Source: Brevibacillus borstelensis (GTDB lineage: Bacteria > Bacillota > Bacilli > Brevibacillales > Brevibacillaceae). Taken from it: DNA of 64,000 nt. Each line of letters opens with the position of its first letter. Position 1 is the first letter of the stretch. The DNA is taken from assembly GCF_003710865.1 (NCBI RefSeq), contig NZ_RHHO01000009.1, forward strand, positions 1 through 64,000, in the 5' to 3' direction. This document shows positions 44,455 to 53,645 of this stretch, piece after piece. The translations under genes and the position numbers were made by a program. The notes below the pieces were generated by a model. The model was not told the origin of the DNA. It did no database searches and saw only the letters and a program-made list of their open reading frames with translations.

Positions 44455-45327
44455 ATGACACTGGCCCAATTGCAAGTGTTTATCGCCGTGGCCGAAGCGA
44501 AAAATTTCACGAAAGCCGCTGAATCTCTCGGTTTTACACAATCGGCTGTCTCTCAGATGATTCAAAGCCTGGAAAAGGAACTGGGCGTTCCTCTGTTTCA
44601 CCGCAGCCGAAAAGGGGTCGCCACGACCAACATCGGGGAGAGAATGCTGCAGCATGCAAGGGAAATGCTGCGGATCAGCTCGCGCATGCAGCAAGAGGCA
44701 AAAGCGGCGCAAGGGATCGAGACGGGTACGCTGCGGATCGGTTCCATCCACAGCGTGTCCAATAAAATTTTGCCCGGCTTGATCGGCTCATTCCGCAAGC
44801 TGTTCCCCCAAGTGGACATCGTCTTGTTTGAGGGGGAGTATGAAGAGGTAAACAGTTGGATATCCGGCTCTGTCGTCGATGTCGGCTTTACCACCGTGCC
44901 GGGAAAGGATATGGAGTCATACACGCTTGCAACCGACAGAATGGTCGTGGTTGTCCCCGATGACCATCCGCTGCGGAGCGAGCCGTATCTCACTTTCTCC
45001 CACATTCGGGACAAGTGCTTTATTATGCCGAAGGACGAATGCATCAAAAAGCTGCTTCACACCAACGGGCTTGCTTCCACCGTTGCTTTTGAAGTCCGGG
45101 ACGTGACGACGATTCTGGCCATGGTGCAGGAATGGGTCGGGGTCACGATTGTTCCGGAGCTCTACTTGCCGGAAATGCTGCCCAAGGTAGTGCCCGTCCC
45201 TTTGTCTCCCACGATTACGAGGGAGCTGGTCATCAGTACCCGCAGCTTTGATTCGGTCTCGCCGATAGCGGCAGAGTTCATTGTGCACAGCCAGCACTAC
45301 ATCAAGCAGCGAGCCGTCGCGATTTAA
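44455..45327 (+). CDS. LysR-family transcriptional regulator
   Basis: 290 residues. The N-terminal winged helix (VFIAVAEAKNFTKAAESLGF then SAVSQMIQSLEKELGVPLFH) is typical. The C-terminal effector domain has the usual substrate-binding-protein-like pattern (LRIGSIHSVSNKILPGLIGS; VVVVPDDHPL). AAGGAG precedes the ATG. Divergent from the SagB-type gene, which it likely regulates. Ends at a shared terminator. Confidence 0.93.
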   Translation: MTLAQLQVFIAVAEAKNFTKAAESLGFTQSAVSQMIQSLEKELGVPLFHRSRKGVATTNIGERMLQHAREMLRISSRMQQEAKAAQGIETGTLRIGSIHSVSNKILPGLIGSFRKLFPQVDIVLFEGEYEEVNSWISGSVVDVGFTTVPGKDMESYTLATDRMVVVVPDDHPLRSEPYLTFSHIRDKCFIMPKDECIKKLLHTNGLASTVAFEVRDVTTILAMVQEWVGVTIVPELYLPEMLPKVVPVPLSPTITRELVISTRSFDSVSPIAAEFIVHSQHYIKQRAVAI

Positions 45328-45368
45328 AAAAAGATCTTGCTCCTGAAAACAGGCAGCAAGATCTTTTT
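45328..45368. terminator. Bidirectional terminator
   Basis: 14-bp perfect stem AAAAAGATCTTGCT / AGCAAGATCTTTTT (45328-45341, 45355-45368), with T-runs on both strands. Serves the convergent LysR and surface-protein genes. Confidence 0.92.
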
Positions 45369-45377
45369 GGTACATAC

Positions 45378-46124
45378 TTAAATTGTGCTTCCGTCGAATT
45401 CGATGTCGTGGTCGTCTCCATCACCGGAGAATTCATACTGGAGATCATCTTCGACACTATCAATGATTTCGCCGTCAATATTCGCATCTTCAAATTCGTC
45501 CCAGATGTCGTTGCAAATTTCTTTTACGAGTTTTTTCAACTGGCTCTTAGTCAAATCATTAAATTCATCTTCATAATCATCGAAGTCAATCGCGATCTCT
45601 ACGGAGATGTCATCCTCATCGCCGCTCAGCGAGATGTCCCATTCAAGGTCTTCGTAATCGCCGTAATCGTCATTCAAATCGGTTTCCAGATCATCGATGC
45701 GATCATCGACATCGTCGTCCTTGCTGCTCTTTCTGTCTTTGAGGTCGTCGATTTCATCTTCCAGATCGGCAATTTTTGCTTCCAGATCTTTGATTTTCGC
45801 GTCCTTCGTTGCGACTTCCGCTTGCAGAGCGGTTACGCGCGTATCCGGGCGGTCTTTGACATCAATTGTGTAAGTCGTTCCATTCCAAACGACATCCTTG
45901 TTAAAGACGTTGGCCATCATCCGCACCGGGATATAGGTGCTTCCATTGACGATGAACGGCTCGATGGTCGTTGGAACATTTACACCGTTATACATAACTT
46001 TGATATTATTGTAGCTAGCCTGCACATTCTTTTTTCCGACAGCCGCATCCGTGGTGACCGGCAAGAAAGTCGCACCCGCGAGTACTACAGACGACAAGAT
46101 CGGTACCCATTTTTTCTTCCACAT
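45378..46124 (-). CDS. Secreted protein with copper-amine-oxidase-N domain, coiled coil and acidic tail
   Basis: 248 residues. Signal peptide (WVPILSSVVLAGATFLPVTT). About 35-90: the Cu-amine-oxidase N-terminal-like domain (FIVNGSTYIPVRMMANVFNK). About 95-135: heptad coiled coil (LQAEVATKDAKIKDLEAKIA). The rest is Asp/Glu-rich with alternating strands (DISVEIAIDFDDYEDEFNDL) that could bind calcium or bind to the cell wall. ATG at 46124 after GGGAGAG. Likely a cell-wall-associated protein; common in Paenibacillaceae. Transcribed away from the two-component system. Confidence 0.82.
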   Translation of the reverse strand: MWKKKWVPILSSVVLAGATFLPVTTDAAVGKKNVQASYNNIKVMYNGVNVPTTIEPFIVNGSTYIPVRMMANVFNKDVVWNGTTYTIDVKDRPDTRVTALQAEVATKDAKIKDLEAKIADLEDEIDDLKDRKSSKDDDVDDRIDDLETDLNDDYGDYEDLEWDISLSGDEDDISVEIAIDFDDYEDEFNDLTKSQLKKLVKEICNDIWDEFEDANIDGEIIDSVEDDLQYEFSGDGDDHDIEFDGSTI

Positions 46125-46437
46125 ACTACATCTCTCCCATCGTATTTTTCTGTGATGCAAAGCATTTATTTCCAATATTCAGTTGACTGGTGGCTTCACC
46201 AAAGCTTAATCGCTTTCCCTGCTACTACTGATGCTCCCGCCGGTATGTACTTTCGCGGTGCTTCCCGCATACAGTGCCCTCATCGTTCGTGGCCAAAGCA
46301 TCATCTTTTACTGTACCTGTGAACGGTGAAAAAACGGTGAAATTCTGCGCCCTCTTCCAACTTTTTTTCATTCATTTTTCACGAAAATACGGTAACATGA
46401 TCGCATAATGGGTTATGTGAAAAAGGGGTGGAAAGCC
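46125..46437. other. 313-base control region between the surface-protein and two-component genes
   Basis: It carries the direct repeat ACGGTGAAA (46323-46342) and a TAACAT-like -10 upstream of the response regulator. On the minus strand the leader of the surface-protein gene is rich in short complementary segments (GATGCT/AGCATC) and in short open frames. No riboswitch core recognised. Confidence 0.4.
46323..46342 (+). promoter_or_regulatory. OmpR-type direct repeat
   Basis: ACGGTGAAA occurs twice with 11-base periodicity (46323-46331, 46334-46342), about one helical turn, as OmpR/PhoB-family regulators recognise. It lies about 65-115 bases upstream of the response regulator start, suggesting autoregulation. 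Confidence 0.5.
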
Positions 46438-47112
46438 GTGCACATACTGGTAGCAGAAGATGATCTGATGCTGGGTCAACTGATTGCCCATCTCTTGAAG
46501 AAAAAAGGCGGATATCAGGTAGAGTGGCTGACAACAGGTGACGATGTCTGCGAGTACGCTTTGAAATCGCACTACGATGTCCTGATCCTCGACTGGATGC
46601 TGCCGGGAGAGGAAGGCGTGAGCATCTGCAGCCGATTGCGGAAAGAAGGCTATTCGGGGGCTATCATCATGCTGACCGCCAAGGATGCGCTTGAGGACAA
46701 GATTAACGGATTGGATGCCGGAGCCGATGATTATTTGATCAAGCCTTTCGAAATTGATGAGCTGCTCGCCAGAATTCGGGCTGTCAGCCGGAGAAACTTC
46801 GCTCCGATCCAGGAACAACTGGTCGAGCTGCAGAATATTCGCGTGAACCTGACACAGCGCACCGTTTTTGACGGAGAAACAGAGGTTTACCTTACTCCGC
46901 GGGAGTTTCAATTGCTGGACTTGCTCATCCGCAATAAAGGCCAGGTATTGTCCAGAGAATTGATCTACGACCGGATTTGGGGGTACGAGGCCGACGTCTC
47001 TCTGAAGACGATCGATGCCACGGTCAAGCTGCTTCGGAAAAAGCTAAACTGGAATAGCGAAAAGGACTACATACAAAGTATTCGCGGGGTGGGATACAAG
47101 CTTGATATCTGA
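46438..47112 (+). CDS. OmpR-family response regulator
   Basis: 224 residues. Receiver domain with the acidic pair (ILVAEDD), phosphoacceptor Asp in DVLILDWMLPGEEG near residue 51, and the Lys in DYLIKPFEIDELL. The C-terminal winged helix (LTPREFQLLDLLIRNKGQVL) follows. GTG at 46438 after AAAGGGGTGG is preferred over an ATG ten codons upstream without a site. The end overlaps the kinase start by 11 bases. Confidence 0.93.
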   Translation: MHILVAEDDLMLGQLIAHLLKKKGGYQVEWLTTGDDVCEYALKSHYDVLILDWMLPGEEGVSICSRLRKEGYSGAIIMLTAKDALEDKINGLDAGADDYLIKPFEIDELLARIRAVSRRNFAPIQEQLVELQNIRVNLTQRTVFDGETEVYLTPREFQLLDLLIRNKGQVLSRELIYDRIWGYEADVSLKTIDATVKLLRKKLNWNSEKDYIQSIRGVGYKLDI

Positions 47113-48538
47113 CTGGTTTTCACGCACTCGTCTTCCTTGGAGAAAGGACGTATTTGTCCATACCCAGACCAAGCTGGCCTTTCAGTACAGCATCGTCATC
47201 ATGATTTTTCTCTCTCTTTTCATTACGATTGTCTATTTTTTGGTCCACTTCGCGATCTTTTTTGAACAGGAAAGACAACTGTACACCATCACCGAGCAAC
47301 AGGCCCAGATCATCAAGGAATCGCTGCCGGATGAAAACCTCGACCAGCAGGATCTCGATGACCTGAGCACCATTCGCGAAAGCGGCAGGCAATTTTTTTA
47401 CTATTACATAAAGCCGGATGGGAAGCTCTTGTTTGGAGATGCATGGAACCGCCGCTTGCAGCCGGAACTGCTGAAGCTGGTACAAGACTGGACACCCGGC
47501 ATCCGGGAAGTCCGCTACGAGACCATGACGATCCCCACTCCTCCCAGCAACAAGCGGGGGACCAATGCTTCTCCGAACAAAGTAAAGGTAAAGAACAAAG
47601 AGGCGGATCGCGAAATAAACCTGATGATTACCGGCCAGCGCATCTATCATGGCAATGAATTAGCCGGAACGCTTTATACGGGGCGCGAAATATCGTACAC
47701 CTACGAGCTGATCAAAAGGCTCCTGACGATTTTGATCGTATTGGGCATCCTGTTTCTCGGGGTTGCCGTCCTGCTCAGCTACTTTATGTCCAAACGCGCC
47801 ATGATCCCGATCCGGCAATCGTTTCAACGGCAAAAGGAGTTTGTCGCTGACGCCTCTCATGAACTGCGGACACCGCTCAGCATTCTGAACTCCTCGCTGG
47901 ACGTGTTTGAAATGGAAGACGGCGAGCACCTCTCCGACTTTTCAAAGACCGTCCTGGTCAACATGAAGGATGAAGTAAAGCGGATGGCCAAAATGGTCAG
48001 TGATCTGTTGACCCTCGCACGTTCGGAAACGGATCGCCCGGCTCTTACGGTTGAGCGGTTTGATCTGGTCCCGACAATCGAGCAGCTGGTGAGCTCCACA
48101 GGGCCACTGGCGCAATCCAAAAACATCAGCCTGCATCACCACATGCCCTCTATTCTGATCGTGTACGGCGATCATGAACGAATCAAGCAGCTTCTCTACA
48201 TCCTCGTGGACAACGCGATCAAATACACGCCGCCAGGGGGAGAGGTGCACCTCACTGTATCTGTTGAAGCACGGGAGAAGCAAACCATGATTCTCATCAA
48301 GGTACGGGACACCGGCGTCGGCATCGCGCCAGAGGATGCGGAGCGCATTTTTGACCGCTTTTACCGGGTTGAAAAAAACCGTTCCCGGAAGATGGGAGGA
48401 ACAGGTCTGGGACTTGCTATCGCCAAGTGGATTGTGGAAATCCACCAAGGCAACATTCATGTCTCCAGCGTTCCGGGCCAGGGAAGCACGTTCACCGTGG
48501 CGCTTCCGATTTCTACAAGCAAGAGCGCAGCGATTTAG
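47102..48538 (+). CDS. Sensor histidine kinase, partner of the OmpR-type regulator
   Basis: 478 residues. TM1 about 28-52, a ~150-residue extracellular sensor, TM2 about 205-228, no clear HAMP. HisKA with ADASHELRTPLSILNSSLD near 255 and HATPase_c (LVDNAIKYTPPGGEVHL; VRDTGVGIAPED; KMGGTGLGLAIAKWIV). Probable TTG start at 47102, overlapping the regulator gene. The stop lies inside a strong terminator. Stimulus unknown; the neighbouring surface protein hints at envelope stress. Confidence 0.92.
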   Translation: MISDWFSRTRLPWRKDVFVHTQTKLAFQYSIVIMIFLSLFITIVYFLVHFAIFFEQERQLYTITEQQAQIIKESLPDENLDQQDLDDLSTIRESGRQFFYYYIKPDGKLLFGDAWNRRLQPELLKLVQDWTPGIREVRYETMTIPTPPSNKRGTNASPNKVKVKNKEADREINLMITGQRIYHGNELAGTLYTGREISYTYELIKRLLTILIVLGILFLGVAVLLSYFMSKRAMIPIRQSFQRQKEFVADASHELRTPLSILNSSLDVFEMEDGEHLSDFSKTVLVNMKDEVKRMAKMVSDLLTLARSETDRPALTVERFDLVPTIEQLVSSTGPLAQSKNISLHHHMPSILIVYGDHERIKQLLYILVDNAIKYTPPGGEVHLTVSVEAREKQTMILIKVRDTGVGIAPEDAERIFDRFYRVEKNRSRKMGGTGLGLAIAKWIVEIHQGNIHVSSVPGQGSTFTVALPISTSKSAAI

Positions 48539-48552
48539 TCCGCTGCGCTCTT
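48521..48552 (+). terminator. Terminator overlapping the kinase stop codon
   Basis: 12-bp perfect stem AAGAGCGCAGCG / CGCTGCGCTCTT (48521-48532, 48541-48552). The kinase stop is in the loop. Confidence 0.8.
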
Positions 48553-48596
48553 TCCGTTGTATTTTCGAAAGCATCCACTGGCCTCCCGTTATTTCG

Positions 48597-49202
48597 CTAA
48601 CAAAACTGAGTCAGATCAACAACTCTGGTGCACAGCCGGTTGATCAGGCTTTTCTCGTGGCTTACCACGAGCACGCCCATTTCTTGCTTGCGGGCATAGT
48701 CCAGCACGGCGTGCCAGATTTGCGCCTGGGTGATCCCGTCGAGCATCGCTGTCATTTCATCGGCGATCAAAAAACGGGTTTGCGGCCGGAGCGCCCGCGC
48801 TACACAAAAGCGCTGAAGCTCCCCGCCGGACAGCTCGTTTGGCCAGCGGCTGAGCCACTCCTCTTGAATGCCGAGAGCCGCCAGCAGCTGTTCATCCGGC
48901 CCCCCGCCCTCCGCAAGCGTTTTGCGCATCCTCCAACGGGGATTGACCGCTTTCTCCGGGTGCTGGAATACAAGCTGGACAGGATGGTACCCGGTTGCGG
49001 GGAGCGCTTTGCCATCCAGTGCAACGCTGCCCTCATGCGGGCGCTCATACCCGGCCAGGATGCGCCCCAGCGTTGTTTTTCCGCACCCGCTCGGACCGAT
49101 CAGACCAACGACTTCACCCGAACGTATTGCAACGCTGACTCCCCGGAGGACCCACTGATTTTTGCTGTATCGAAACCCGATCTCACTTGCTTCAAGAAGC
49201 AT
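48597..49202 (-). CDS. Nickel/peptide ABC transporter ATP-binding protein, short DppF/NikE type
   Basis: 201 residues, shorter than peptide-type DppF because the C-terminal Cys cluster is missing. Walker A GPSGCGKTTLGRIL, signature LSGGELQRFCVARAL, Walker B FLIADEMTAMLD. This short form is common for nickel/metal-type members. The ATG overlaps the preceding ATPase gene by 11 bases. Last gene of the operon. Confidence 0.9.
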   Translation of the reverse strand: MLLEASEIGFRYSKNQWVLRGVSVAIRSGEVVGLIGPSGCGKTTLGRILAGYERPHEGSVALDGKALPATGYHPVQLVFQHPEKAVNPRWRMRKTLAEGGGPDEQLLAALGIQEEWLSRWPNELSGGELQRFCVARALRPQTRFLIADEMTAMLDGITQAQIWHAVLDYARKQEMGVLVVSHEKSLINRLCTRVVDLTQFC

Positions 49203-50160
49203 GGATACACCTCACCATCCCCTCGCGAACCGCTCGCATCTCCGGCCGTCCTGCCGTACATTCGGGCGTAGCCATCGGACAACGAGGCTGAAACAGGCAG
49301 CCCTCGGGAAGCGCATTGGGATGCGGCTGAAAGCCCGGAATGGGCGCAAAGTCGTTTTTCGGAAGCGACCTCCACAGCGCTTTTGTATACGGATGGCGGA
49401 GCGCTTCGCCACCTCCGGAAAAGTCCTGTACAGGTGCGACCTCGACCGTCGTGCCTGCGTAAAAGACGGCGATCCGGTCTGCGATTTCAAGCGCCGTTTC
49501 GATATCGTGAGTGATGAGCAGCACGCCGCGCCCCTGATCAGCCAGCTCCCGAAAGCAGCCGAGTGTTTCCCGGACAGCGGCATCATCGAGACCCGGCGTA
49601 GGCTCATCCGCGATCACAAGCCGGGCACTGCTGACCAGCGCAGTGGCTACCAGCACACGCCGTGCCATGCCGCCGGACAATTGAAACGGGAGCAGCCGCT
49701 CCACTTCCGGCGCCAGGTTGTACCGGGCAAATGCCTCGCGCTGGATTTTGCGGGCAGCTGCACGGTCTGGAGAGCTCCCCCTCGCAATCTTTGCAGCGTT
49801 CCGCACCTGTTTGCCCACCTGCATCAGCGGGTCCAAATAGTTGACGGATTGCGGGATGAGCGCGATCTCCCGTCCTCTGATCGCTTCCTGGTACTCGGCT
49901 GTAAGCTTTTGGCCCGCAAATCGGATCGATCCCGAAATAGCAGCATTGCCCGGCAGTATCCCGAGTATGGCATGGGCAAGCAAGCTTTTTCCTGATCCGC
50001 TGGAGCCTACCACGGCTACAATTTCACCAGGGCAGACGGATACGCTCAAATCCGCAATCACCTTCAGGCTGCTCTGCCGAAGGCCGCTCGTATACTGCGC
50101 AAATGAAATGGAGAGCTCCTCCACCTCAAGGATCGGTTTGCTCTTCGTCTGTGTTGGCAC
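49192..50160 (-). CDS. Nickel/peptide ABC transporter ATP-binding protein, DppD/NikD type
   Basis: 322 residues. Walker A GSSGSGKSLLAHAILG, IPQSVNYLDPLMQVG, signature LSGGMARRVLVATAL, Walker B LVIADEPTPGLD, plus a C-terminal LPEGCLFQPRCPMATPEC motif. A GTG at 50160 with AGGAGG six bases upstream is preferred over the ATG at 50166, which sits directly on the site. Partner of the short ATPase. Confidence 0.9.
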   Translation of the reverse strand: MPTQTKSKPILEVEELSISFAQYTSGLRQSSLKVIADLSVSVCPGEIVAVVGSSGSGKSLLAHAILGILPGNAAISGSIRFAGQKLTAEYQEAIRGREIALIPQSVNYLDPLMQVGKQVRNAAKIARGSSPDRAAARKIQREAFARYNLAPEVERLLPFQLSGGMARRVLVATALVSSARLVIADEPTPGLDDAAVRETLGCFRELADQGRGVLLITHDIETALEIADRIAVFYAGTTVEVAPVQDFSGGGEALRHPYTKALWRSLPKNDFAPIPGFQPHPNALPEGCLFQPRCPMATPECTAGRPEMRAVREGMVRCIHAS

Positions 50161-50202
50161 GTACATCCTCCTCTCTTATCCCGCAAACCGGTCGGGCATC
50201 TG

Positions 50203-51018
50203 TTACTGATGGGCACGATGCGGGTCGGTCAGCAGCCGGAGATTGTCGCCCAGCGTATCGAAGGCCCGCACGATGATGAGCAGGGAGATTCCCGGAAAAA
50301 ACGCCAGCCACCACATTCCCGAAGTCAAGTAGCGCATCGATTCCGAAAGAATGATGCCGATTGCCGGCTGGTGGGGCGACAGTCCAAAGCCGAGGAAGCT
50401 GATCGACGCCTCATGCAAAATGGCGTGGGGAAACAGCAGCACCAAGCCGACAAGCAGCTGCGGAAACAGATGCGGCAGAATATGGCGGCTGGCCACCCAC
50501 CAGCGTGATTTGCCCAAACGGCGGGAGATTTGCACATACTCGGCGGACCGGAGCTGCATGACCTCAGCCCGTATGATCCGAGCCAGGCTTGGCCAATGGG
50601 TCAGCGCGATTCCAGCCACTACCCCTTTCAATCCGCCGCCCAGTGTAAACGAGATCAAGATAAGGGCGACCAGATGCGGAACGCCAAGGAACAAGTCGAT
50701 CAGCCAGCTAATGGCGGCATCGACAGCCTTGCCCATCGTGGCCGCCAGCATGCCCAGCACAAGCGCAATGGCGGCACTGGCTGCAGCGGCGATGACACCC
50801 ACGCCGATACTTACGGTCAACCCCTTCAGCGTCCTCGTCAGCATATCCCGGCCGAGGTGGTCTGTACCAAATGGATGCTCAAGCGACGGCGATGCGTTTC
50901 TTATGTCCAAATTGGTGGAGAGCCGCTCCTCGCCCAGCGTCAATCCGCCGACAACTACACCGATCAACAAGATGGCGGCACAAAAGGTAGTGATCAGGGT
51001 TATTTGCCTGCGGTTCAC
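50203..51018 (-). CDS. ABC transporter permease, DppC/NikC type
   Basis: 271 residues, about six TMs. FGTDHLGRDMLTRTLKG near residue 50 and the EAA loop (AEYVQISRRLGKSRWWVASR) mark the family. GTG start overlaps the stop of the DppB-type permease as GTGA, so the two are co-translated. Confidence 0.9.
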   Translation of the reverse strand: MNRRQITLITTFCAAILLIGVVVGGLTLGEERLSTNLDIRNASPSLEHPFGTDHLGRDMLTRTLKGLTVSIGVGVIAAAASAAIALVLGMLAATMGKAVDAAISWLIDLFLGVPHLVALILISFTLGGGLKGVVAGIALTHWPSLARIIRAEVMQLRSAEYVQISRRLGKSRWWVASRHILPHLFPQLLVGLVLLFPHAILHEASISFLGFGLSPHQPAIGIILSESMRYLTSGMWWLAFFPGISLLIIVRAFDTLGDNLRLLTDPHRAHQ

Positions 51019-51998
51019 GCCGATTCCCCCTTTCTGATCCTCGGATCAACCACGCGGTAGATAATATCGGCCGCAAGATTGCCGACGAAAACGAGGAGGG
51101 CGCTGAAAATGACGATGCCCAATAGCAGCGGTACATCGCTGCGCAATCCGGCCTGAACCGTGGCCTGTCCAAGGCCGGGGTAAGAAAAGACCTGCTCGGC
51201 CAGTACCGTCCCACCAATCAGCTCACTGATGGAAGCAAATTGAATCGTAACGGCGGGCAAGGCGACGTTGCGCAAGCCATGCCGCCAAAAGAGCTGCAGT
51301 CCCTTTTCTCCCCTGGCCCGGGCAAACAAAATGTAATCGCTGGCCAAAACATCCACGAGCTTCTGCCTCGTATGCAGCGCAACATTGGCTACGCCGAGAA
51401 TGCTCAAAGTCAACGCTGGCAGGATGAGATGATAGATGCGGTTTGCCAGTGTAACATCATCGGCAAGCTTTCCCGCCGGCACTCCCAAGCCGACCGGAAA
51501 CCAGCCGAGCCAGACGGCAAATACCATGACGAGCAGCAGCCCCAGCCAAAATGCCGGTGTCGAAGCCAGCGTAAAGCAGTACCATTTGATCAGCCGGTCC
51601 GCCCAGGTGCCCTGCTTCATTCCGGCGACAGCCCCGAGCGCAAACCCCAGCACACCGGACAGCAGCCAGGCCGTGCTCATCAAGGCCAGCGAAGCCATAA
51701 ACCGTTCTCCAATGACCTCCGCTACCGGGCGGCGGAAAATCATTGAGGTACCCAGATCTCCGTGCAATACAGCCGAGCCCCAATGCAAAAACCTCTCCAG
51801 GGGCGGCTTGTTCAGCCCCCAGTACTCGGCGATCATTTCGCTCTGCTCGCTGCTTACCCTCGTCATATCGGCTCCGACATACGCCTGCACCGGGTCCAGC
51901 GGGGAGTAGCTCACCAGCCAGAATGAGAGTATACACAGGGCAATCAGCAGTGCAGCCATTCGCAGCAGTTTTTTCAGAATAAAAGGTACCAGGCCCAT
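51015..51998 (-). CDS. ABC transporter permease, DppB/NikB type
   Basis: 327 residues, six TMs. N-terminal FILKKLLRMAALLIALCILS, SPLDPVQAYVG where the other DppB-type protein has LPGDPA, and the EAA loop (DYILFARARGEKGLQLFWRHG). Follows the binding-protein gene by 33 bases. Confidence 0.9.
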   Translation of the reverse strand: MGLVPFILKKLLRMAALLIALCILSFWLVSYSPLDPVQAYVGADMTRVSSEQSEMIAEYWGLNKPPLERFLHWGSAVLHGDLGTSMIFRRPVAEVIGERFMASLALMSTAWLLSGVLGFALGAVAGMKQGTWADRLIKWYCFTLASTPAFWLGLLLVMVFAVWLGWFPVGLGVPAGKLADDVTLANRIYHLILPALTLSILGVANVALHTRQKLVDVLASDYILFARARGEKGLQLFWRHGLRNVALPAVTIQFASISELIGGTVLAEQVFSYPGLGQATVQAGLRSDVPLLLGIVIFSALLVFVGNLAADIIYRVVDPRIRKGESA

Positions 51999-52031
51999 TT
52001 GCTGTCACCCAAACTCCTCTTCTCTTTGTCT

Positions 52032-53645
52032 TTACTTCTTCCAGGACCATTCGACGATATTGTCGGTAATCGGCCATCCATGACCGTGCGGCTGAATTTT
52101 CGGCTGCCCGATATCAAGCCCGTCCCGTACCAGATACAGGTGCTGACGGTTGACCAGCCAGGCCCAGGGAGCGTCACCCTTGGCACTGAACCCGGTTTTT
52201 CCGTCCCACTGCGCCTTTTTCCAGTAGCCGAGCGCTTCTTCCTCTGTCGTCGCTTTCAGCGCCTTTTCCATGTATTCATCAACAGCCGGGTTCGCATAAA
52301 AACCTGTATTGTACCAGCCAATGCCCGCTGTTTTGCTGCTGTACAAATTGTACATCTCCAGCGGATCGTAGCTGCCCCAGCCGAACAGCACCGCATTGGA
52401 ATGCATCATGCGCGCGATGTCATCCCAGCTGCCGCCTACTACTTTGATATTGATTCCGAGCGGCCTGATCATATCGGCTGCCGCGATGGCGAGCGATTGG
52501 CGCGATTGATCATCAGCCTGATAGACGAGCGTAAACTCCGCCTTCAGAGATCCTTTCTCCAGAATGCCGTCTCCATCGGCATCCTTCCAACCGGCCTCGG
52601 CCAGAATTTTCCCTGCTTGGTCGAAATCAGCATCCTCAATCACGGTATCCGGGTTCCACCACGGCATGCCGTCCGCAACCGAGTATGCGGGCGTGCCGAA
52701 ACCATCAAAAATGCCTTCCACCAGCTTTTTGCGGTCGATGGCGATATTGATCGCTTTCCGGATAGCGATATCTGCGGTCACGTCATTGCCGACCGGAGCT
52801 CCGTCCTTGGTCGCTCCGCCTGCCTTTACGACCGGGAACAGAATCCCGCGGTTATCCACGCTGTTTACCGTGACCAGATGCATGCCCGGCACTTGCTGCT
52901 TGGCGGCATTCGGCAGCACGAACGCCATGTCCACTTCCCCCGCTTTGGCAGCGGCATACGCGGCATCTTCCTTCAGGAAAAGGAAGGTCAATTTTTTAAA
53001 AGCGGACTTCGGTCCGTAATATTCCGGGTTGGCCTCGACGATCAGCTGCTGGCCCGCATCCCATTGGACGAGTTTATAGGGTCCCGAGCCAATCGGCTTT
53101 TTGGCATAGTCCTCGCCATGGGCGTGTTTGGGAACAATCCCGGTGGCGACGAGTATATTGACAAATGTTGATTGCGGATGGACGAGCGTAAACTTGACCG
53201 TAAACGGGTCGACAGCCTCCACGCTTTTCAGCACGGTGAGATCAATAACCGATCCGCTCTTGGAAGCTGTGTCATAGGTGTACGCCACATCGTCCGCCGT
53301 CAGCGGCTGGCCGTCAGAGAATTTTACATCGCTCCGCAGCTTTACCGTCCAGACCAAACCGTCGTCGCTTACCTCATAGCCTGTTGCCAGGTCGTTTACG
53401 ATTTTCAAATCCTTGCCGCGTTTCAGCAGGGTGCTCTGGAACAGCGGCGAGCCGTAACGTCCCCAGCCTGTCGTCGGGTCAAAGCCATCCTCGGGCTCAT
53501 AGCCGATCGCCAGGATCAGCTCATCTTTTTTCTTTTCTGCCTCAGCACCCGTCCCTTGATTTTTGTCGGGTGCGCAGCCCGCCGCAAGCAGAAGAACCAT
53601 CGCCATTATCGCCGCGATTGGCTTTGCGTACCATTTTCCAAGCAT
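52032..53645 (-). CDS. Family 5 substrate-binding lipoprotein (nickel/peptide/opine type)
   Basis: 537 residues. Signal peptide with lipobox LAAGC. Family-5 signature (DGLVWTVKLRSDVKFSDGQP) and GSGPYKLVQWDAG. The N-terminal EPEDGFDPTTGWGRYGSPLF differs from typical dipeptide binders and resembles SBPs of nickel or metallophore-type importers, but this is a weak guess. No metal-handling gene, metallophore synthase or Fur-like box is nearby. First gene of a complete five-gene importer operon. Confidence 0.88.
   Translation of the reverse strand: MLGKWYAKPIAAIMAMVLLLAAGCAPDKNQGTGAEAEKKKDELILAIGYEPEDGFDPTTGWGRYGSPLFQSTLLKRGKDLKIVNDLATGYEVSDDGLVWTVKLRSDVKFSDGQPLTADDVAYTYDTASKSGSVIDLTVLKSVEAVDPFTVKFTLVHPQSTFVNILVATGIVPKHAHGEDYAKKPIGSGPYKLVQWDAGQQLIVEANPEYYGPKSAFKKLTFLFLKEDAAYAAAKAGEVDMAFVLPNAAKQQVPGMHLVTVNSVDNRGILFPVVKAGGATKDGAPVGNDVTADIAIRKAINIAIDRKKLVEGIFDGFGTPAYSVADGMPWWNPDTVIEDADFDQAGKILAEAGWKDADGDGILEKGSLKAEFTLVYQADDQSRQSLAIAAADMIRPLGINIKVVGGSWDDIARMMHSNAVLFGWGSYDPLEMYNLYSSKTAGIGWYNTGFYANPAVDEYMEKALKATTEEEALGYWKKAQWDGKTGFSAKGDAPWAWLVNRQHLYLVRDGLDIGQPKIQPHGHGWPITDNIVEWSWKK

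Noticed and set aside
46140..46310. Possible c-di-AMP (ydaO) or GEMM riboswitch, or small peptide genes of about 24 residues, in the leader of the surface-protein gene
   Set aside because: Conserved riboswitch blocks are missing, and the three short frames lack convincing ribosome binding sites; likely chance openness.
52032..53645. Assignment of the second importer as a nickel or staphylopine-type metallophore system
   Set aside because: No metallophore genes, NikR/Fur-like site or metal enzyme near; the resemblance of the binding-protein N-terminus alone is too weak.
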